Source: Ruminococcus sp. (lineage in GTDB: Bacteria; Bacillota; Clostridia; Oscillospirales; Acutalibacteraceae). From it: a stretch of DNA of 64,000 bases. The stretch is taken from assembly GCA_022779485.1 (NCBI GenBank), contig JALFTC010000014.1:62001-126000 (forward strand), written 5' to 3'. How positions within the stretch are numbered: position 1 is the first letter of the stretch; each line of letters begins with the position of its first letter. This document shows positions 1 to 8,518 of this stretch, piece after piece. A program made the translations under genes and the position numbers. The notes beneath the pieces are model-generated. The model searched no databases and was not told the origin of the DNA. It was given only the letters and a program-made list of their open reading frames with translations.

Positions 1-231
1 TACGATAACCTCGTCACCGGGTCCTACTCCCAAAATACGCAGTGTCATCTCTGCACAGGCTGTTTGAGAGTTAAGGCAAACAGCCACATCTGTGTTGCAC
101 CACTTGGCTATTTCCTTTTCAAAAGCCTTTGTTTTTGGTCCGGTGGTAATCCATCCCGACTTTAACACCTCAACAACGGCGTCAATTTCCTTTTGTGTAA
201 TATCGGGAGGAGAAAAAGGTATGTTTCTCAT
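1..231 (-). CDS. DegT/DnrJ/EryC1/StrS-family sugar aminotransferase, N-terminal part (runs off the window)
   Basis: Not in the ORF track because it is cut by the window edge. The minus strand reads MRNIPFSPPDIT and stays open for 77 codons to base 1. The segment SGWITTGPKT followed by a stretch with CLNSQTACAEMTLR is the typical N-terminus of PLP-dependent sugar aminotransferases, which add an amino group to a keto nucleotide sugar. The PLP lysine lies outside the window. The start at 231 has a GAGG ribosome site about 9 bases upstream, and a good promoter sits at 352-380. It could act with the 4,6-dehydratase at 12.6 kb to make an amino-deoxy sugar (inference). The exact sugar substrate cannot be assigned. 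Confidence 0.85.
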   Translation of the reverse strand, partial: MRNIPFSPPDITQKEIDAVVEVLKSGWITTGPKTKAFEKEIAKWCNTDVAVCLNSQTACAEMTLRILGVGPGDEVIV

Positions 232-351
232 AAGAATATTCCTCGCTTAACTTTTGGCTTGCCTAATAATTTATAAAAACTCAGAAATGTATATTTTTTC
301 GCAAATATGCGTTAAACAAGCCATATCCATTAATAACCAAAATCTTACTAC

Positions 352-380
352 ATTATACTACTAATATTTACAAGTGTAAA
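352..380 (-). promoter_or_regulatory. Sigma-A-type promoter for the DegT-family gene
   Basis: On the minus strand TTTACA and TATAAT are separated by exactly 17 bases. The site is about 120 bases upstream of the aminotransferase start, leaving a long 5' leader in which I see no recognised riboswitch. Confidence 0.7.
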
Positions 381-444
381 GTGTTTCATTAGTTTTATCT
401 GATATATTAGTGTGGGTAGTGTGTGGTGTACTCCAAACTCCAAA

Positions 445-1179
445 CTACACCACAAACCCTCCGCTGACATTTAGGATTTGCCCTGTGATGTAGTCGGCAT
501 CTTTGCTTGCAAGAAAGGCTACCGACTTTGCAATATCCTTTGGAGTGCCAAGCCTTTTCAGCAGAGTTTTATCCTTAAGGTCATTTAAGGTTATTTCGTC
601 AAAAATTTTTGTCATATCCGTTTCGATTACACCGGGGCAGATGCAGTTGACGGTAATATTGCTTGGGGCAAGCTCCTTTGCCAAAGCTTTTGTAAAGCCG
701 ATAAGACCTGCCTTTGCTGTTGAGTAGTGAACCTCACAGCTTCCTCCTGTGATGCCCCACATTGAGCCTATATTTATTATTTTGCCGTACTGACGCCCAA
801 TCATTCCCGTAATTACACATTGTGTGCAGTTAAATGCACCGTCAAGGTGAGTGCTTAGCATTGTTTTCCACTCATATTCATCAATGGAGCGAAAATCCCT
901 TTGGGTGCTGATTCCTGCGTTGTTAACAAGAACAGTTATTGTGCCAAGTTCACTTTGGATTTTCGTTGTCATTTCTTCAACTTCGTTTCGGTTTTTAACA
1001 TCCGCCTTGTAGGCACAGGCAGGAACAGAAAATTCCCTCATAATATTTAAAGCAAGTTCCCTTGCAGACTTTTCACTATTTACATAGTTAATTGCTACGG
1101 CATATCCCTTTTTTGCAAATTCCAAGGCGGTTTCTTTGCCGATTCCTCTTGAACCGCCTGTTATCAGTGCTGTATTCAT
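445..1179 (-). CDS. SDR-family oxidoreductase, FabG-like (3-oxoacyl-ACP reductase type)
   Basis: This 244-aa protein is a classical short-chain dehydrogenase: the NAD(P)-binding motif TGGSRGIG is at residues 7-14, NNAG near residue 86, the catalytic YSTAK near 151, and the C-terminus ends GQILNVSGGFVV as in FabG. Family members reduce a 3-oxoacyl group or a similar ketone in the cytosol with NADPH. It lies only 62 bases after glnS, beyond the glnS terminator, with no obvious promoter and a weak ribosome site, so it may depend on read-through. It is not next to other fatty-acid genes, so FabG itself is only one possibility; sugar or alcohol dehydrogenase roles fit equally well. Confidence 0.85.
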   Translation of the reverse strand: MNTALITGGSRGIGKETALEFAKKGYAVAINYVNSEKSARELALNIMREFSVPACAYKADVKNRNEVEEMTTKIQSELGTITVLVNNAGISTQRDFRSIDEYEWKTMLSTHLDGAFNCTQCVITGMIGRQYGKIINIGSMWGITGGSCEVHYSTAKAGLIGFTKALAKELAPSNITVNCICPGVIETDMTKIFDEITLNDLKDKTLLKRLGTPKDIAKSVAFLASKDADYITGQILNVSGGFVV

Positions 1180-1198
1180 AGTTTATCTGTGTTTCCCC

Positions 1199-1225
1199 AA
1201 AAAAGGCATTGGTTGCCCAATGCCC
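1199..1225 (-). terminator. Rho-independent terminator after glnS
   Basis: Arms GGCATTGG (1205-1212) and CCAATGCC (1217-1224) enclose a 4-base loop. On the minus strand the stem is followed by six T's. It lies 17 bases past the glnS stop. Confidence 0.85.
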
Positions 1226-1241
1226 TTTGGTTTTTAAAAAT

Positions 1242-2930
1242 TTATTTTTTCTTTTTAAAGCCGTCCTTTAGACTTACACTTCTGTTGAATACAAGGTGGT
1301 CTTTACTGCTTGTCTTGTTGTCAACGGTGAAGTAACCAAGCCTCATAAACTGAAAATGAATGTTGCTGTTGTCCTTTATAGACGCTTCAATTTTGCAGTT
1401 TTCAAGGGTTACAAGGCTTTCGGGGTTGATGTAATCCAAGAAATTCTTGTCACCTGTGTCAGGCTCAGGGTCTGTGAACAGGTTGTCGTAAAGGTTTACG
1501 GTTGCAGGGACATAGTTGTTTGCGTCAACCCAGTGGATAGTACCCCTTACCTTTCTGTTGTCGGGGGCATTTCCGCCCTTTGTTTCAGGGTCGTACTCTG
1601 CGTAAACAGTTGTAACATTTCCCTCTTCGTCCTTTTCACAGCCTGTACAGGTTACAAGGTATGCAGACTTCAGCCTTACCTCGTTGCCGGGGTACAGCCT
1701 TTGGTACTTCTTTACGGGAACCTCCATAAAGTCGTCGCTTTCGATATAACATTCACGGGAGAATGTGATTTCCCTCTCTCCGTCCTCAGGGTGGTTAGGG
1801 TTGTTTTCCACAGTAAATGTTTCGGTTTTGCCCTCAGGATAATTGGTGATTATCAGTTTTATCGGCCTTAAAACACCCATAAGCCTTTGTGCAGAGTCGT
1901 TAAGGTCGTTCCTTAAACAATGCTCCAAAAAGTTGTATTCAACTGTGGAATTTACCTTTGCAACGCCGATTTGCTCGCAGAAATCCCTAATGGACTTGGG
2001 TGTGTAGCCACGCCTTCTCAGTCCGCAAAGGGTAGGCATTCTTGGGTCGTCCCAACCGTCAACATAGCCATCTTCAACCAGTGCTCTCAACTTTCTCTTG
2101 CTCATAACTGTGTTGTTAATGCCAAGCCTTGCAAACTCAATCTGCCTTGGCTTTGAGGGACTGGAAATATTCTCAATAACCCAGTCATAAAGCGGTCTGT
2201 GGCTTTCAAACTCAAGGGTGCAAAGTGAATGTGTAATGCCCTCAATAGCGTCCTCGATAGGGTGGGCAAAGTCGTACATTGGGTAAATGCACCAAGCATC
2301 CCCTGTGCTGTGGTGGTGCATATGGTTGATTCTATAGATAACAGGGTCACGCATATTGAAGTTGCCGGAGGCAAGGTCGATTTTTGCCCTTAAGGTCATA
2401 CTTCCGTCCTCAAACTCTCCCTCCTTCATACGGCGGAAAAGGTCAAGGCTCTCCTCAATAGGTCTGTCCCTGTAAGGACTTTTTGCAGGAGTTTTAAGGT
2501 CGCCCCTGTATTCCCTCATCTGCTCTGCGTTAAGCTCACAAACATAGGCAAGTCCCTTTTTAATCAGCTCCACAGCATATTCGTACATCTGTGGAAAATA
2601 GTCGGATGCATAGTAAAATCTGTCGCCCCAGTCAAAGCCAAGCCACTTGATGTCCTCTTTGATTGCGTCAACATACTCAACATCCTCTTTTGTAGGGTTG
2701 GTGTCGTCCATACGCAGGTTGCACATACCACCATATTTTTCGGCTGTGCCAAAGTCAATGCAAATCGCCTTGGCGTGGCCTATGTGTAAATATCCGTTTG
2801 GTTCGGGAGGAAATCGTGTGTGAACAGTTTTCCCCTCATATTCTCCGCCGGGTGCAATATCCTCGTCAATAAAAGAGTGGATAAAGTTACCCGCCATTAT
2901 TTCCTCGTTGTTCTTTACTTCCTCTGCCAT
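1242..2930 (-). CDS. glnS: Glutaminyl-tRNA synthetase
   Basis: This 562-aa class I synthetase charges tRNA-Gln directly with glutamine. The ATP-site signature HIGH is at residues 49-52 in the context [15 protein letters not shown], and the KMSKS-type loop reads MSKRKL near residue 275. The length matches bacterial GlnRS (about 550 aa) and the two C-terminal anticodon-binding beta-barrels are present. Most Gram-positives make Gln-tRNA through GatCAB transamidation; GlnRS occurs in only some clostridia, usually explained by ancient transfer. It has its own promoter (2967-2994) and terminator. The family also includes GluRS, but the [14 protein letters not shown] form is that of GlnRS. Confidence 0.97.
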   Translation of the reverse strand: MAEEVKNNEEIMAGNFIHSFIDEDIAPGGEYEGKTVHTRFPPEPNGYLHIGHAKAICIDFGTAEKYGGMCNLRMDDTNPTKEDVEYVDAIKEDIKWLGFDWGDRFYYASDYFPQMYEYAVELIKKGLAYVCELNAEQMREYRGDLKTPAKSPYRDRPIEESLDLFRRMKEGEFEDGSMTLRAKIDLASGNFNMRDPVIYRINHMHHHSTGDAWCIYPMYDFAHPIEDAIEGITHSLCTLEFESHRPLYDWVIENISSPSKPRQIEFARLGINNTVMSKRKLRALVEDGYVDGWDDPRMPTLCGLRRRGYTPKSIRDFCEQIGVAKVNSTVEYNFLEHCLRNDLNDSAQRLMGVLRPIKLIITNYPEGKTETFTVENNPNHPEDGEREITFSRECYIESDDFMEVPVKKYQRLYPGNEVRLKSAYLVTCTGCEKDEEGNVTTVYAEYDPETKGGNAPDNRKVRGTIHWVDANNYVPATVNLYDNLFTDPEPDTGDKNFLDYINPESLVTLENCKIEASIKDNSNIHFQFMRLGYFTVDNKTSSKDHLVFNRSVSLKDGFKKKK

Positions 2931-2966
2931 AATGCCCTCGCTTATATTTTTTAAATATATGTATAG

Positions 2967-2994
2967 ATTATATCACAAATACAAAAATTTTCAA
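2967..2994 (-). promoter_or_regulatory. Promoter of glnS (extended -10)
   Basis: Minus-strand TTGAAA, 16-base spacer, TATAAT, with TG one base before the -10. It is about 37 bases upstream of the glnS ATG. Confidence 0.75.
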
Positions 2995-3159
2995 TATGTA
3001 TCTATTTTATCCCCGTTTTGTTCCTTATATTATAACAGCAACTATGTGATTTTGTGTTTTCAACGGTTTAAAAATGTGAAAAATCCAACATAATTTTTGC
3101 ATTTTGCCTATAAAAAGGGTGTTCTTATTGTTGAAATATACAAAATTACTGAAAGGCAC

Positions 3160-3188
3160 TTTACTGATTTAAAGCAAAGTGGTAAAAT
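3160..3188 (+). promoter_or_regulatory. Putative promoter of the ABC importer operon
   Basis: TTTACT, 17-base spacer, TAAAAT, 39 bases before the start codon. The 297-base gap between glnS and this operon otherwise shows only AT-rich DNA. I looked for T-box and other riboswitch signatures there and found none. Confidence 0.5.
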
Positions 3189-3227
3189 CATTTTTGTTAA
3201 GTTAAATTCATTGAGGAGGAATTAACA

Positions 3228-4202
3228 ATGAAAAAATTAATTGCACTGTTGTGCGTAGTAGCAATGGCTATCGGAATTACAGCTTGTGATACATCCGACA
3301 GCAAAAAAGATGAATCAAAAACATACAAAGTAGGTATCTGCCAGCTTGTTCAGCACGAGGCTTTGGATGCTGCAACAAAGGGCTTTAAGGATTATCTTAC
3401 CGATAAGCTTGGCGACAGAGTTGAGATTAACGAGCAAAACGCTTCAGGCGACGCTGCTAACTGCTCAACAATCTGCAACCAGTTTGTAAGTGAAAATGTT
3501 GACCTTATTATGGCAAATGCAACACCTGCTGTGTCAGCAGCGGTTTCCGCAACAAAGGAAATTCCTATTTTGGGAACATCAGTAACAAGCTACGGCGTAG
3601 CACTTGGAATTGACGGCTGGAAAGGCGGCGCAGTAGGCGGTAATGTTTCAGGTACAAGCGACCTTGCCCCACTTGACGAGCAGGCAGCAATGGTAAAGGA
3701 AATTTTCCCTGACGCTAAAAATGTGGGTATCATTTACTGCTCCAGCGAACCAAACTCTAAATATCAGGCGGATGTAATAACAGATCACTTCAAGGAGTTA
3801 GGCATTGAAGTTAAGACATACACATTCTCTGACTCAAACGATGTAGCATCAGTTACAAAGACAGCTTGTGTAGACAGTGATGTTATCTATATTCCAACAG
3901 ATAATACAGCCGCTTCCTGCGCAAAGGCTATCAATAATATTGCGCTTAAGGCTAAGGTGCCAATCATTGCAGGCGAAGAGGGCATTTGTGCCGGCTGCGG
4001 TGTTGCAACACTTTCAATCAGCTACTATGACCTTGGTCAAAAGACAGGCGAAATGGCTTACAACATCCTTGAAAAGGGTGAGGATATTTCCAAGATGGAA
4101 GTTCAGTCTGCACCAAAGTTCACAAAGAAGTATAACGAAGAAATCTGCAAGACCTTAGGTGTTGAGATTCCTGAGGGATACGAGAAGATTGAGGCTAAAT
4201 AA
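3228..4202 (+). CDS. ABC transporter substrate-binding lipoprotein (PF04392/TrpX-like)
   Basis: This 324-aa secreted protein starts with a lipoprotein signal whose lipobox ends at Cys20 (GITAC), so it should be anchored outside the membrane. The body has the two-lobed periplasmic-binding fold of the ABC_sub_bind family, with the characteristic stretches SENVDLIMANATPAVSA and IYIPTDNTAAS. It starts after a strong GAGGAGG site. The next two genes encode the matching permease and ATPase, so this is a complete importer. Some members of the family carry tryptophan or other aromatic compounds; the substrate here cannot be read from sequence. Confidence 0.9.
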   Translation: MKKLIALLCVVAMAIGITACDTSDSKKDESKTYKVGICQLVQHEALDAATKGFKDYLTDKLGDRVEINEQNASGDAANCSTICNQFVSENVDLIMANATPAVSAAVSATKEIPILGTSVTSYGVALGIDGWKGGAVGGNVSGTSDLAPLDEQAAMVKEIFPDAKNVGIIYCSSEPNSKYQADVITDHFKELGIEVKTYTFSDSNDVASVTKTACVDSDVIYIPTDNTAASCAKAINNIALKAKVPIIAGEEGICAGCGVATLSISYYDLGQKTGEMAYNILEKGEDISKMEVQSAPKFTKKYNEEICKTLGVEIPEGYEKIEAK

Positions 4203-4258
4203 TCAGCAACTTGACTTAAGATTGCCTGAATAATAAAAACTAAAGTTTTAATGCTGGT

Positions 4259-4349
4259 GGGCAACGCAGTAGTACTGTGTTGCCCAAGCGTTATGTAAGC
4301 TCAAAGGTGTATAAATGTATTTTGTGAATTTCTATAAGAATACATTTAT
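4259..4349 (+). promoter_or_regulatory. Two consecutive mRNA hairpins between binding-protein and permease genes
   Basis: Hairpin 1 (4259-4285) pairs GGGCAACGCAGT with ACTGTGTTGCCC around a 3-base loop. Hairpin 2 pairs ATAAATGTATT (4311-4321) with AATACATTTAT (4339-4349). Neither is followed by a T-run, so they are not simple terminators. By analogy with other importers they probably stabilise the upstream binding-protein message or reduce downstream expression (inference). Confidence 0.55.
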
Positions 4350-4379
4350 ATGCTTTTGAGCATAGAATGGAGAAGTGTT

Positions 4380-5339
4380 ATGGATTCTTTAATGTCATAT
4401 TTTAGCTCGCTAAATCCGTTAAACCTCCTTAACAGTATGCCCGGAGCAATAGCACAGGGCATTATTTGGGGTATAATGGCACTTGGCGTTTATATCACCT
4501 TTAGGATACTTGATGTTGCCGACCTTTCTGTGGATGGCACATTTGCAACAGGCGGTGCTGTTACAGTTATGCTAAGGCTTGCCGGTATGCCGATTTGGTC
4601 TTGCCTTTTGATTGCGGTTCTTGCCGGTGTAATCGCCGGTGTAATCACAGGCTTTTTACATACCAAGCTGGGTATCCCTGCAATTTTGGCAGGTATTTTG
4701 ACACAGCTGGGACTGTACTCAATTAACCTTAGTATTATGGATATGTCTGCCAACAAATCCTTTAACTATGGAGAAACCGGTCTTTATGTAACCTTGGGTA
4801 AAATCCCACAGTCCATTATTGTGGCAGCAATTTTTGCCGCCGCAATAGTTATTCTGCTGTATTGGTACTTTGGAACAGAACAGGGCTCTGCACTTAGGGC
4901 AACAGGCAGTAACCACAGTATGAGCAGTGCTCAGGGTATCAATATCAGCACTATGAAGGTTATCGGACTTGCACTTTCCAACGGTATTGTTGCATTGTCA
5001 GGGGGACTTTTTGCACAGTATCAGGGTAACGCTGATGTTAATATGGGTCGTGGCGCTATCGTTATCGGCTTGGCGGCTGTTATCATAGGCGAAGTGCTTG
5101 GTATGGCATTTTTGGGTAAAAGGCTCAATTTTGTGGGTAAACTTGTGTTTGTAATTGTTGGCGGTATTGTTTACTACATTGTTTTGTCCATAGTATTGTG
5201 GCTAAAGCTGGATTCCAACTTCCTAAAGCTGTTTTCCGCAATAATCGTTGCAATATTCCTTGCTATTCCATACCTAAAATCACAAAGCAAAAACTCCTTT
5301 AAGAAAGCAAAGAAGAAAGGAGAAAAGCAGGATGCTTAA
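4380..5339 (+). CDS. ABC transporter permease (COG4120-type)
   Basis: This is a polytopic inner-membrane protein, about 319 aa, with repeated hydrophobic helices and glycine-rich loops. The ORF track begins at 4350, but ATG 4380 has GGAG seven bases upstream and removes ten codons that carry no ribosome site, so I prefer it. Family members form the channel of the binding-protein-dependent importer encoded around it. It is related to the branched-chain amino-acid permease class. The last codons overlap the ATPase gene by 8 bases, which implies translational coupling. Confidence 0.9.
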   Translation: MDSLMSYFSSLNPLNLLNSMPGAIAQGIIWGIMALGVYITFRILDVADLSVDGTFATGGAVTVMLRLAGMPIWSCLLIAVLAGVIAGVITGFLHTKLGIPAILAGILTQLGLYSINLSIMDMSANKSFNYGETGLYVTLGKIPQSIIVAAIFAAAIVILLYWYFGTEQGSALRATGSNHSMSSAQGINISTMKVIGLALSNGIVALSGGLFAQYQGNADVNMGRGAIVIGLAAVIIGEVLGMAFLGKRLNFVGKLVFVIVGGIVYYIVLSIVLWLKLDSNFLKLFSAIIVAIFLAIPYLKSQSKNSFKKAKKKGEKQDA

Positions 5340-6126
5340 AGTAAACAACATTGAAAAGACCTTTAACCCCGGCACAATAAATGAAAAGAAAGCACTTGAC
5401 GGTGTTTCGCTCCACCTTAACCCCGGCGACTTTGTAACAATTATCGGCGGTAACGGAGCCGGTAAATCAACCCTTATGAACGCTATCACAGGTGTTTGGC
5501 CTGTGGATAACGGAAGTATTATCCTTGACGGTACAAATGTTACAGGTATGCCTGAATACAAAAGGGCAAAATATATCGGCAGAGTTTTCCAGGATCCAAT
5601 GATGGGTACTGCTCCTGATATGCAGATTATTGAAAACTTAGCTTTAGCTTACAGAAGGGGCAAAAAGAGAACCCTTAGTTGGGGCATTACAAAAAAGGAA
5701 AGGGAGCTTTACCACGAAAAGCTGAAAATCTTAGGTCTTGGCTTGGAGGACAGAATGACCTCCAAGGTTGGACTGCTCTCAGGTGGACAAAGACAGGCAT
5801 TAACCCTGCTTATGGCGTCCCTCCAAAGCCCAAAGCTGTTGCTCCTTGACGAGCACACTGCGGCACTTGACCCAACAACAGCGGCAAAGGTGCTTGAAAT
5901 TTCGGAAGAAATAATAAGCGAAAACAACCTTACAGCAATGATGATTACTCACAATATGCACGACGCTATTGCCCACGGCAACAGGCTGATTATGATGAAC
6001 GAGGGTAAAATCATCTATGATGTTCAGGGTGAAGAGAAGAAAAACCTGACAAAAGCAGACCTTATGGCAAAGTTTGCCGAGATTGCAGGACATCAGGTTG
6101 AGTCGGATAAAATGCTTTTATCCTGA
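5332..6126 (+). CDS. ABC transporter ATP-binding protein (COG1101-type)
   Basis: This 264-aa ATPase has Walker A GGNGAGKST (residues 39-47), signature LSGGQRQ, and Walker B LLLLDEH followed by a D-loop and the switch histidine in MITHNMHDA. The unusual DEH in place of DEP after Walker B is, to my knowledge, normal in this subgroup. It powers the importer formed with the upstream lipoprotein and permease. The operon closes with the terminator at 6143-6172. Confidence 0.93.
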   Translation: MLKVNNIEKTFNPGTINEKKALDGVSLHLNPGDFVTIIGGNGAGKSTLMNAITGVWPVDNGSIILDGTNVTGMPEYKRAKYIGRVFQDPMMGTAPDMQIIENLALAYRRGKKRTLSWGITKKERELYHEKLKILGLGLEDRMTSKVGLLSGGQRQALTLLMASLQSPKLLLLDEHTAALDPTTAAKVLEISEEIISENNLTAMMITHNMHDAIAHGNRLIMMNEGKIIYDVQGEEKKNLTKADLMAKFAEIAGHQVESDKMLLS

Positions 6127-6142
6127 TAATATTTTTAGTAGT

Positions 6143-6172
6143 AAAACGGTACAGCTTAGGCTGTGCCGTTTT
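6143..6172 (+). terminator. Terminator of the ABC importer operon
   Basis: AAAACGGTACAGC pairs with GCTGTGCCGTTTT around TTAG; the A/T-rich stem base supplies the T-run. Confidence 0.85.
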
Positions 6173-6207
6173 GGGTACATAAGTTTAGTTAAAATATTAT
6201 GAAAATA

Positions 6208-6252
6208 AAGCCGATGGGTTTGTGACGATAGAATCACAACTCATCGGCTTTT
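6208..6252 (-). terminator. Terminator of spoIIID (possibly bidirectional)
   Basis: Long stem: AAGCCGATG with GTTTGTGA pairs with ATCACAA and CATCGGCTT. It lies 28 bases past the spoIIID stop. On the minus strand it is followed by TTTATTTTC. Confidence 0.75.
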
Positions 6253-6280
6253 GTAACGGATACAAGATTGATATGTATAT

Positions 6281-6553
6281 TTACTCACTATGCTGTTTTT
6301 GCTGTCTAAGCAGTAGATATTTGTTTTTTGTAGCCATTCCGCCCCTTATGTGGCGTTCGCATTTGTTGATTTCCAACACCTTTTTTACCTCTGTGTAAAG
6401 AGAAGGATTTATCTTTTTCAGCCGTGAGCTGACATCCTTGTGTACGGTGCTTTTGCTTATTCCGTATTTTTTTGCGGTTTCACGCACAGTGTCCCCGCTT
6501 TCTGCAATATGTGTTCCCAGTGTAACAGCTCGTTCTTCCACAATTCCTTTCAC
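6281..6553 (-). CDS. spoIIID: Sporulation transcriptional regulator SpoIIID
   Basis: This 90-aa DNA-binding protein opens with EERAVTLGTHIAESGDTVR, the highly conserved SpoIIID N-terminus, then a helix-turn-helix around ETAKKYGISKSTVHKDV and a basic C-terminal tail. SpoIIID acts in the mother cell after sigma-E to switch genes on or off and prepare for sigma-K. Its presence indicates endospore formation. The start codon is GTG with GGGAGGG about 7 bases upstream. It has its own terminator and no co-transcribed neighbour here. Confidence 0.95.
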   Translation of the reverse strand: MKGIVEERAVTLGTHIAESGDTVRETAKKYGISKSTVHKDVSSRLKKINPSLYTEVKKVLEINKCERHIRGGMATKNKYLLLRQQKQHSE

Positions 6554-6654
6554 ACATTAACCCTCCCTTTAAGGATAGTTAATGATATGCAGGGGATTTT
6601 GCGGATAGTACTTTATATTTGGGAATAGTTATTTTTTAAGGAAATCCATCACAT

Positions 6655-6862
6655 TGTCATTCCGAGCTTGTCGAGGAATCCCCTGCCTATACCACTCATT
6701 TTGTTAGGGAAATCACACTTTCCTATAACCTGATAGTGTCGATTTAGGCACTACTGCTATCCTTTCAGATTCTTCGGTCGCTATGCTCCCTCAGAATGAC
6801 AGGTGGGGTGCTTTGCCCTTCGGAATGACAGGGCAGTATATTATGTTTCCTCGGAACGACAA
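6655..6862. repeat. Dispersed repeat family 2, copy 1, with extra end motifs
   Basis: The 350-base gap between spoIIID and the phosphoesterase is mostly this repeat. It starts TGTCATTCCGAGCTTGTCGA and closes with CCTCAGAATGACAGG; the ends form an imperfect inverted repeat GTCATTCYGAG. Two more degenerate end motifs follow (CTTCGGAATGACAGG, CCTCGGAACGACAAA). Similar copies lie at 40267-40402 (inverted) and 44027-44205. No protein is encoded. Confidence 0.8.
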
Positions 6863-6904
6863 ACCAAAATAAGAATGTCGCTAAAAAATCAGTAAAATAT
6901 AGTA

Positions 6905-7786
6905 TTATTTGCCCTTTAATGTGATTACTGTAACATCAAGGGGATTAAAAAGTCTTGGGATTTTTCTTGAAGTGTTAAGTCCTGCGGAAATAAGCATATT
7001 TGCATTTCCGTTTGTGTAATAACCCTTTGAATACTTTGGCATAAAGCCCTGTTCAGGTGCGTAAACACCGCCTACAAAGGGAATTCTGAAAATTCCTCCG
7101 TGGGTGTGACCGCATACCATAATGTCAATATTATATTTGTCTAATCCCCACACATAGGTTTCGGGATAGTGGCACATCAGTATGGAAAAGTGATTTTCGT
7201 CCTCTTGTTTTAAATATTTTTGAAAAAGCCTGTTTTCCTCATTGTCGTAGTTCGGTGCGTCATAATCAAAGAATGGGTACCTTTTCAGTCCGGCTATGGT
7301 GATTTTGTCACCGTCCTTTGTTGTAAAGTCGGTCATTTCATTTATGAGCATAGTGGCACCGGTGGAGTTTATTGCGTTTTTAAGATTTTCAATATACTTT
7401 CCCTTTTGACTTTCACGAAAGCTTAACTCGTGATTGCCCGGGATGTAATAGACAGGGAAATCCTTTGCAAGTGTATTGCACAGGTTAACAACACCGGAGT
7501 AGTCACCGTTTTCATTGTCCACCATATCACCAATTATCATAACAAATTCCGGGTTTGCATCCTTTATTTTTTCTGCCAGTCGGCTGTTATTTTCACCGAA
7601 AACTCTGCCCTCGGAGTCTGATATTGCAACAAAGGTTGTCTGCCCCTTGATTTTTGTAGTTTCAACTGTGTATTCGTTATAGGTCAATATGCAGTTGCTT
7701 ACTATTATATTCACTGCAAAAAAGATAATTACAGCAGATAATAAGCAAAGTAAAACTGCCTTTACCTTATGTTTTTTAAAATACAT
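6905..7786 (-). CDS. Membrane-anchored metallophosphoesterase (YkuE-like)
   Basis: This calcineurin-type phosphoesterase, about 293 aa, has the metal-binding motifs GDMVDN, GNHE, CHYPE and GHTHGG in the expected order. An N-terminal hydrophobic segment after the basic MYFKKHKVK anchors it with the catalytic domain outside. The ORF track starts 15 codons upstream, but ATG 7786 has GGGTGA just before it while the earlier ATG has no ribosome site. Close relatives hydrolyse phosphodiesters or phospholipid head groups; the substrate here is unknown. It stands alone, with a repeat on its 3' side. Confidence 0.88.
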   Translation of the reverse strand: MYFKKHKVKAVLLCLLSAVIIFFAVNIIVSNCILTYNEYTVETTKIKGQTTFVAISDSEGRVFGENNSRLAEKIKDANPEFVMIIGDMVDNENGDYSGVVNLCNTLAKDFPVYYIPGNHELSFRESQKGKYIENLKNAINSTGATMLINEMTDFTTKDGDKITIAGLKRYPFFDYDAPNYDNEENRLFQKYLKQEDENHFSILMCHYPETYVWGLDKYNIDIMVCGHTHGGIFRIPFVGGVYAPEQGFMPKYSKGYYTNGNANMLISAGLNTSRKIPRLFNPLDVTVITLKGK

Positions 7787-7869
7787 TTTATCACCCAATC
7801 TAATAATAACACAACAAAAAATAATATGCAAAATCTAAATAAAATTATGTGGTATTGGCGAAAGAAATG

Positions 7870-7878
7870 TGATATAAT
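7870..7878 (+). promoter_or_regulatory. Candidate extended -10 promoter for the CYTH gene
   Basis: TG-A-TATAAT, about 70 bases upstream of the start. No clear -35 hexamer, so the call is tentative. Confidence 0.4.
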
Positions 7879-7946
7879 ATTCGTTAACGATTACAATAGG
7901 TAATACTATATTAAGACAAAGTGTTGTGCCAAAAGGGGGAATAACT

Positions 7947-8456
7947 GTGAACGAGCCTTTGGAGATAGAGAGAAAGTGGCTTATAGAGTATCCAAACACT
8001 ATTGAACTTTCCAAAATGGAGGACTACGACTACACAGAGATTTGGCAGACCTACACCGACTATGTGGAGCATAATACCTTTGGAAGAATCCGCAAAAGAG
8101 GAAAAAAGGGTGAATACACCTACACAAAGACATTTAAAAGGAGAATTTCCGACTTAACCCGAGTGGAGTATGAGGAAGAAATTACAAAGGCGGAGTACGA
8201 CAAAATTATGGGGTACAGAAAAAAGGGGTATAATACCATAAACAAGGTAAGGCACACCTTTATGTACAAGGGTTTTAAGTACGAGGTGGATGTTTTTCCC
8301 TTTTGGAGTGACAGAGCATTTTTGGAGTGTGAGGTTAACAGCGAGGACACAGAAATCCCCATTCCAAGCTGTGTTAGGATAATCAAAGAGGTTAGCTTTG
8401 ACTCTCGTTACAAAAATTCCGTCCTTGCACAAAAAATAACAACAGAAAAATTATGA
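7947..8456 (+). CDS. CYTH domain protein (triphosphate-binding tunnel fold)
   Basis: This protein of about 169 aa carries the signature EIERKWL (the ExExK motif) at residues 6-12, then alternating basic and acidic strands such as RIRKRGK and EVDVFPFW that line the triphosphate tunnel. CYTH enzymes hydrolyse inorganic triphosphate or act on nucleotide triphosphates; the Gram-positive function is often unknown. The ORF track begins at GTG 7926, but GTG 7947 sits six bases after AGGGGGA and removes seven codons, so I choose it. It is followed 62 bases later by metF, with which it may be co-transcribed. Confidence 0.85.
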   Translation: MNEPLEIERKWLIEYPNTIELSKMEDYDYTEIWQTYTDYVEHNTFGRIRKRGKKGEYTYTKTFKRRISDLTRVEYEEEITKAEYDKIMGYRKKGYNTINKVRHTFMYKGFKYEVDVFPFWSDRAFLECEVNSEDTEIPIPSCVRIIKEVSFDSRYKNSVLAQKITTEKL

Positions 8457-8518
8457 AATTTTTAAATTGAATTTATATACCGTCTATGCGGTGACATATG
8501 GAAGAAAGTTGGTAGATT

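Noticed and set aside
1296-1871. 191-aa plus-strand ORF inside glnS
   Set aside because: Reverse-strand shadow of glnS; no start signal and a Val/Cys-rich composition typical of antisense frames.
2931-3227. T-box or amino-acid riboswitch for the ABC importer
   Set aside because: No T-box sequence or terminator/antiterminator pair could be seen in the leader.
8457-8518. SAM or cobalamin riboswitch before metF
   Set aside because: The gap is 62 bases and shows no conserved core.
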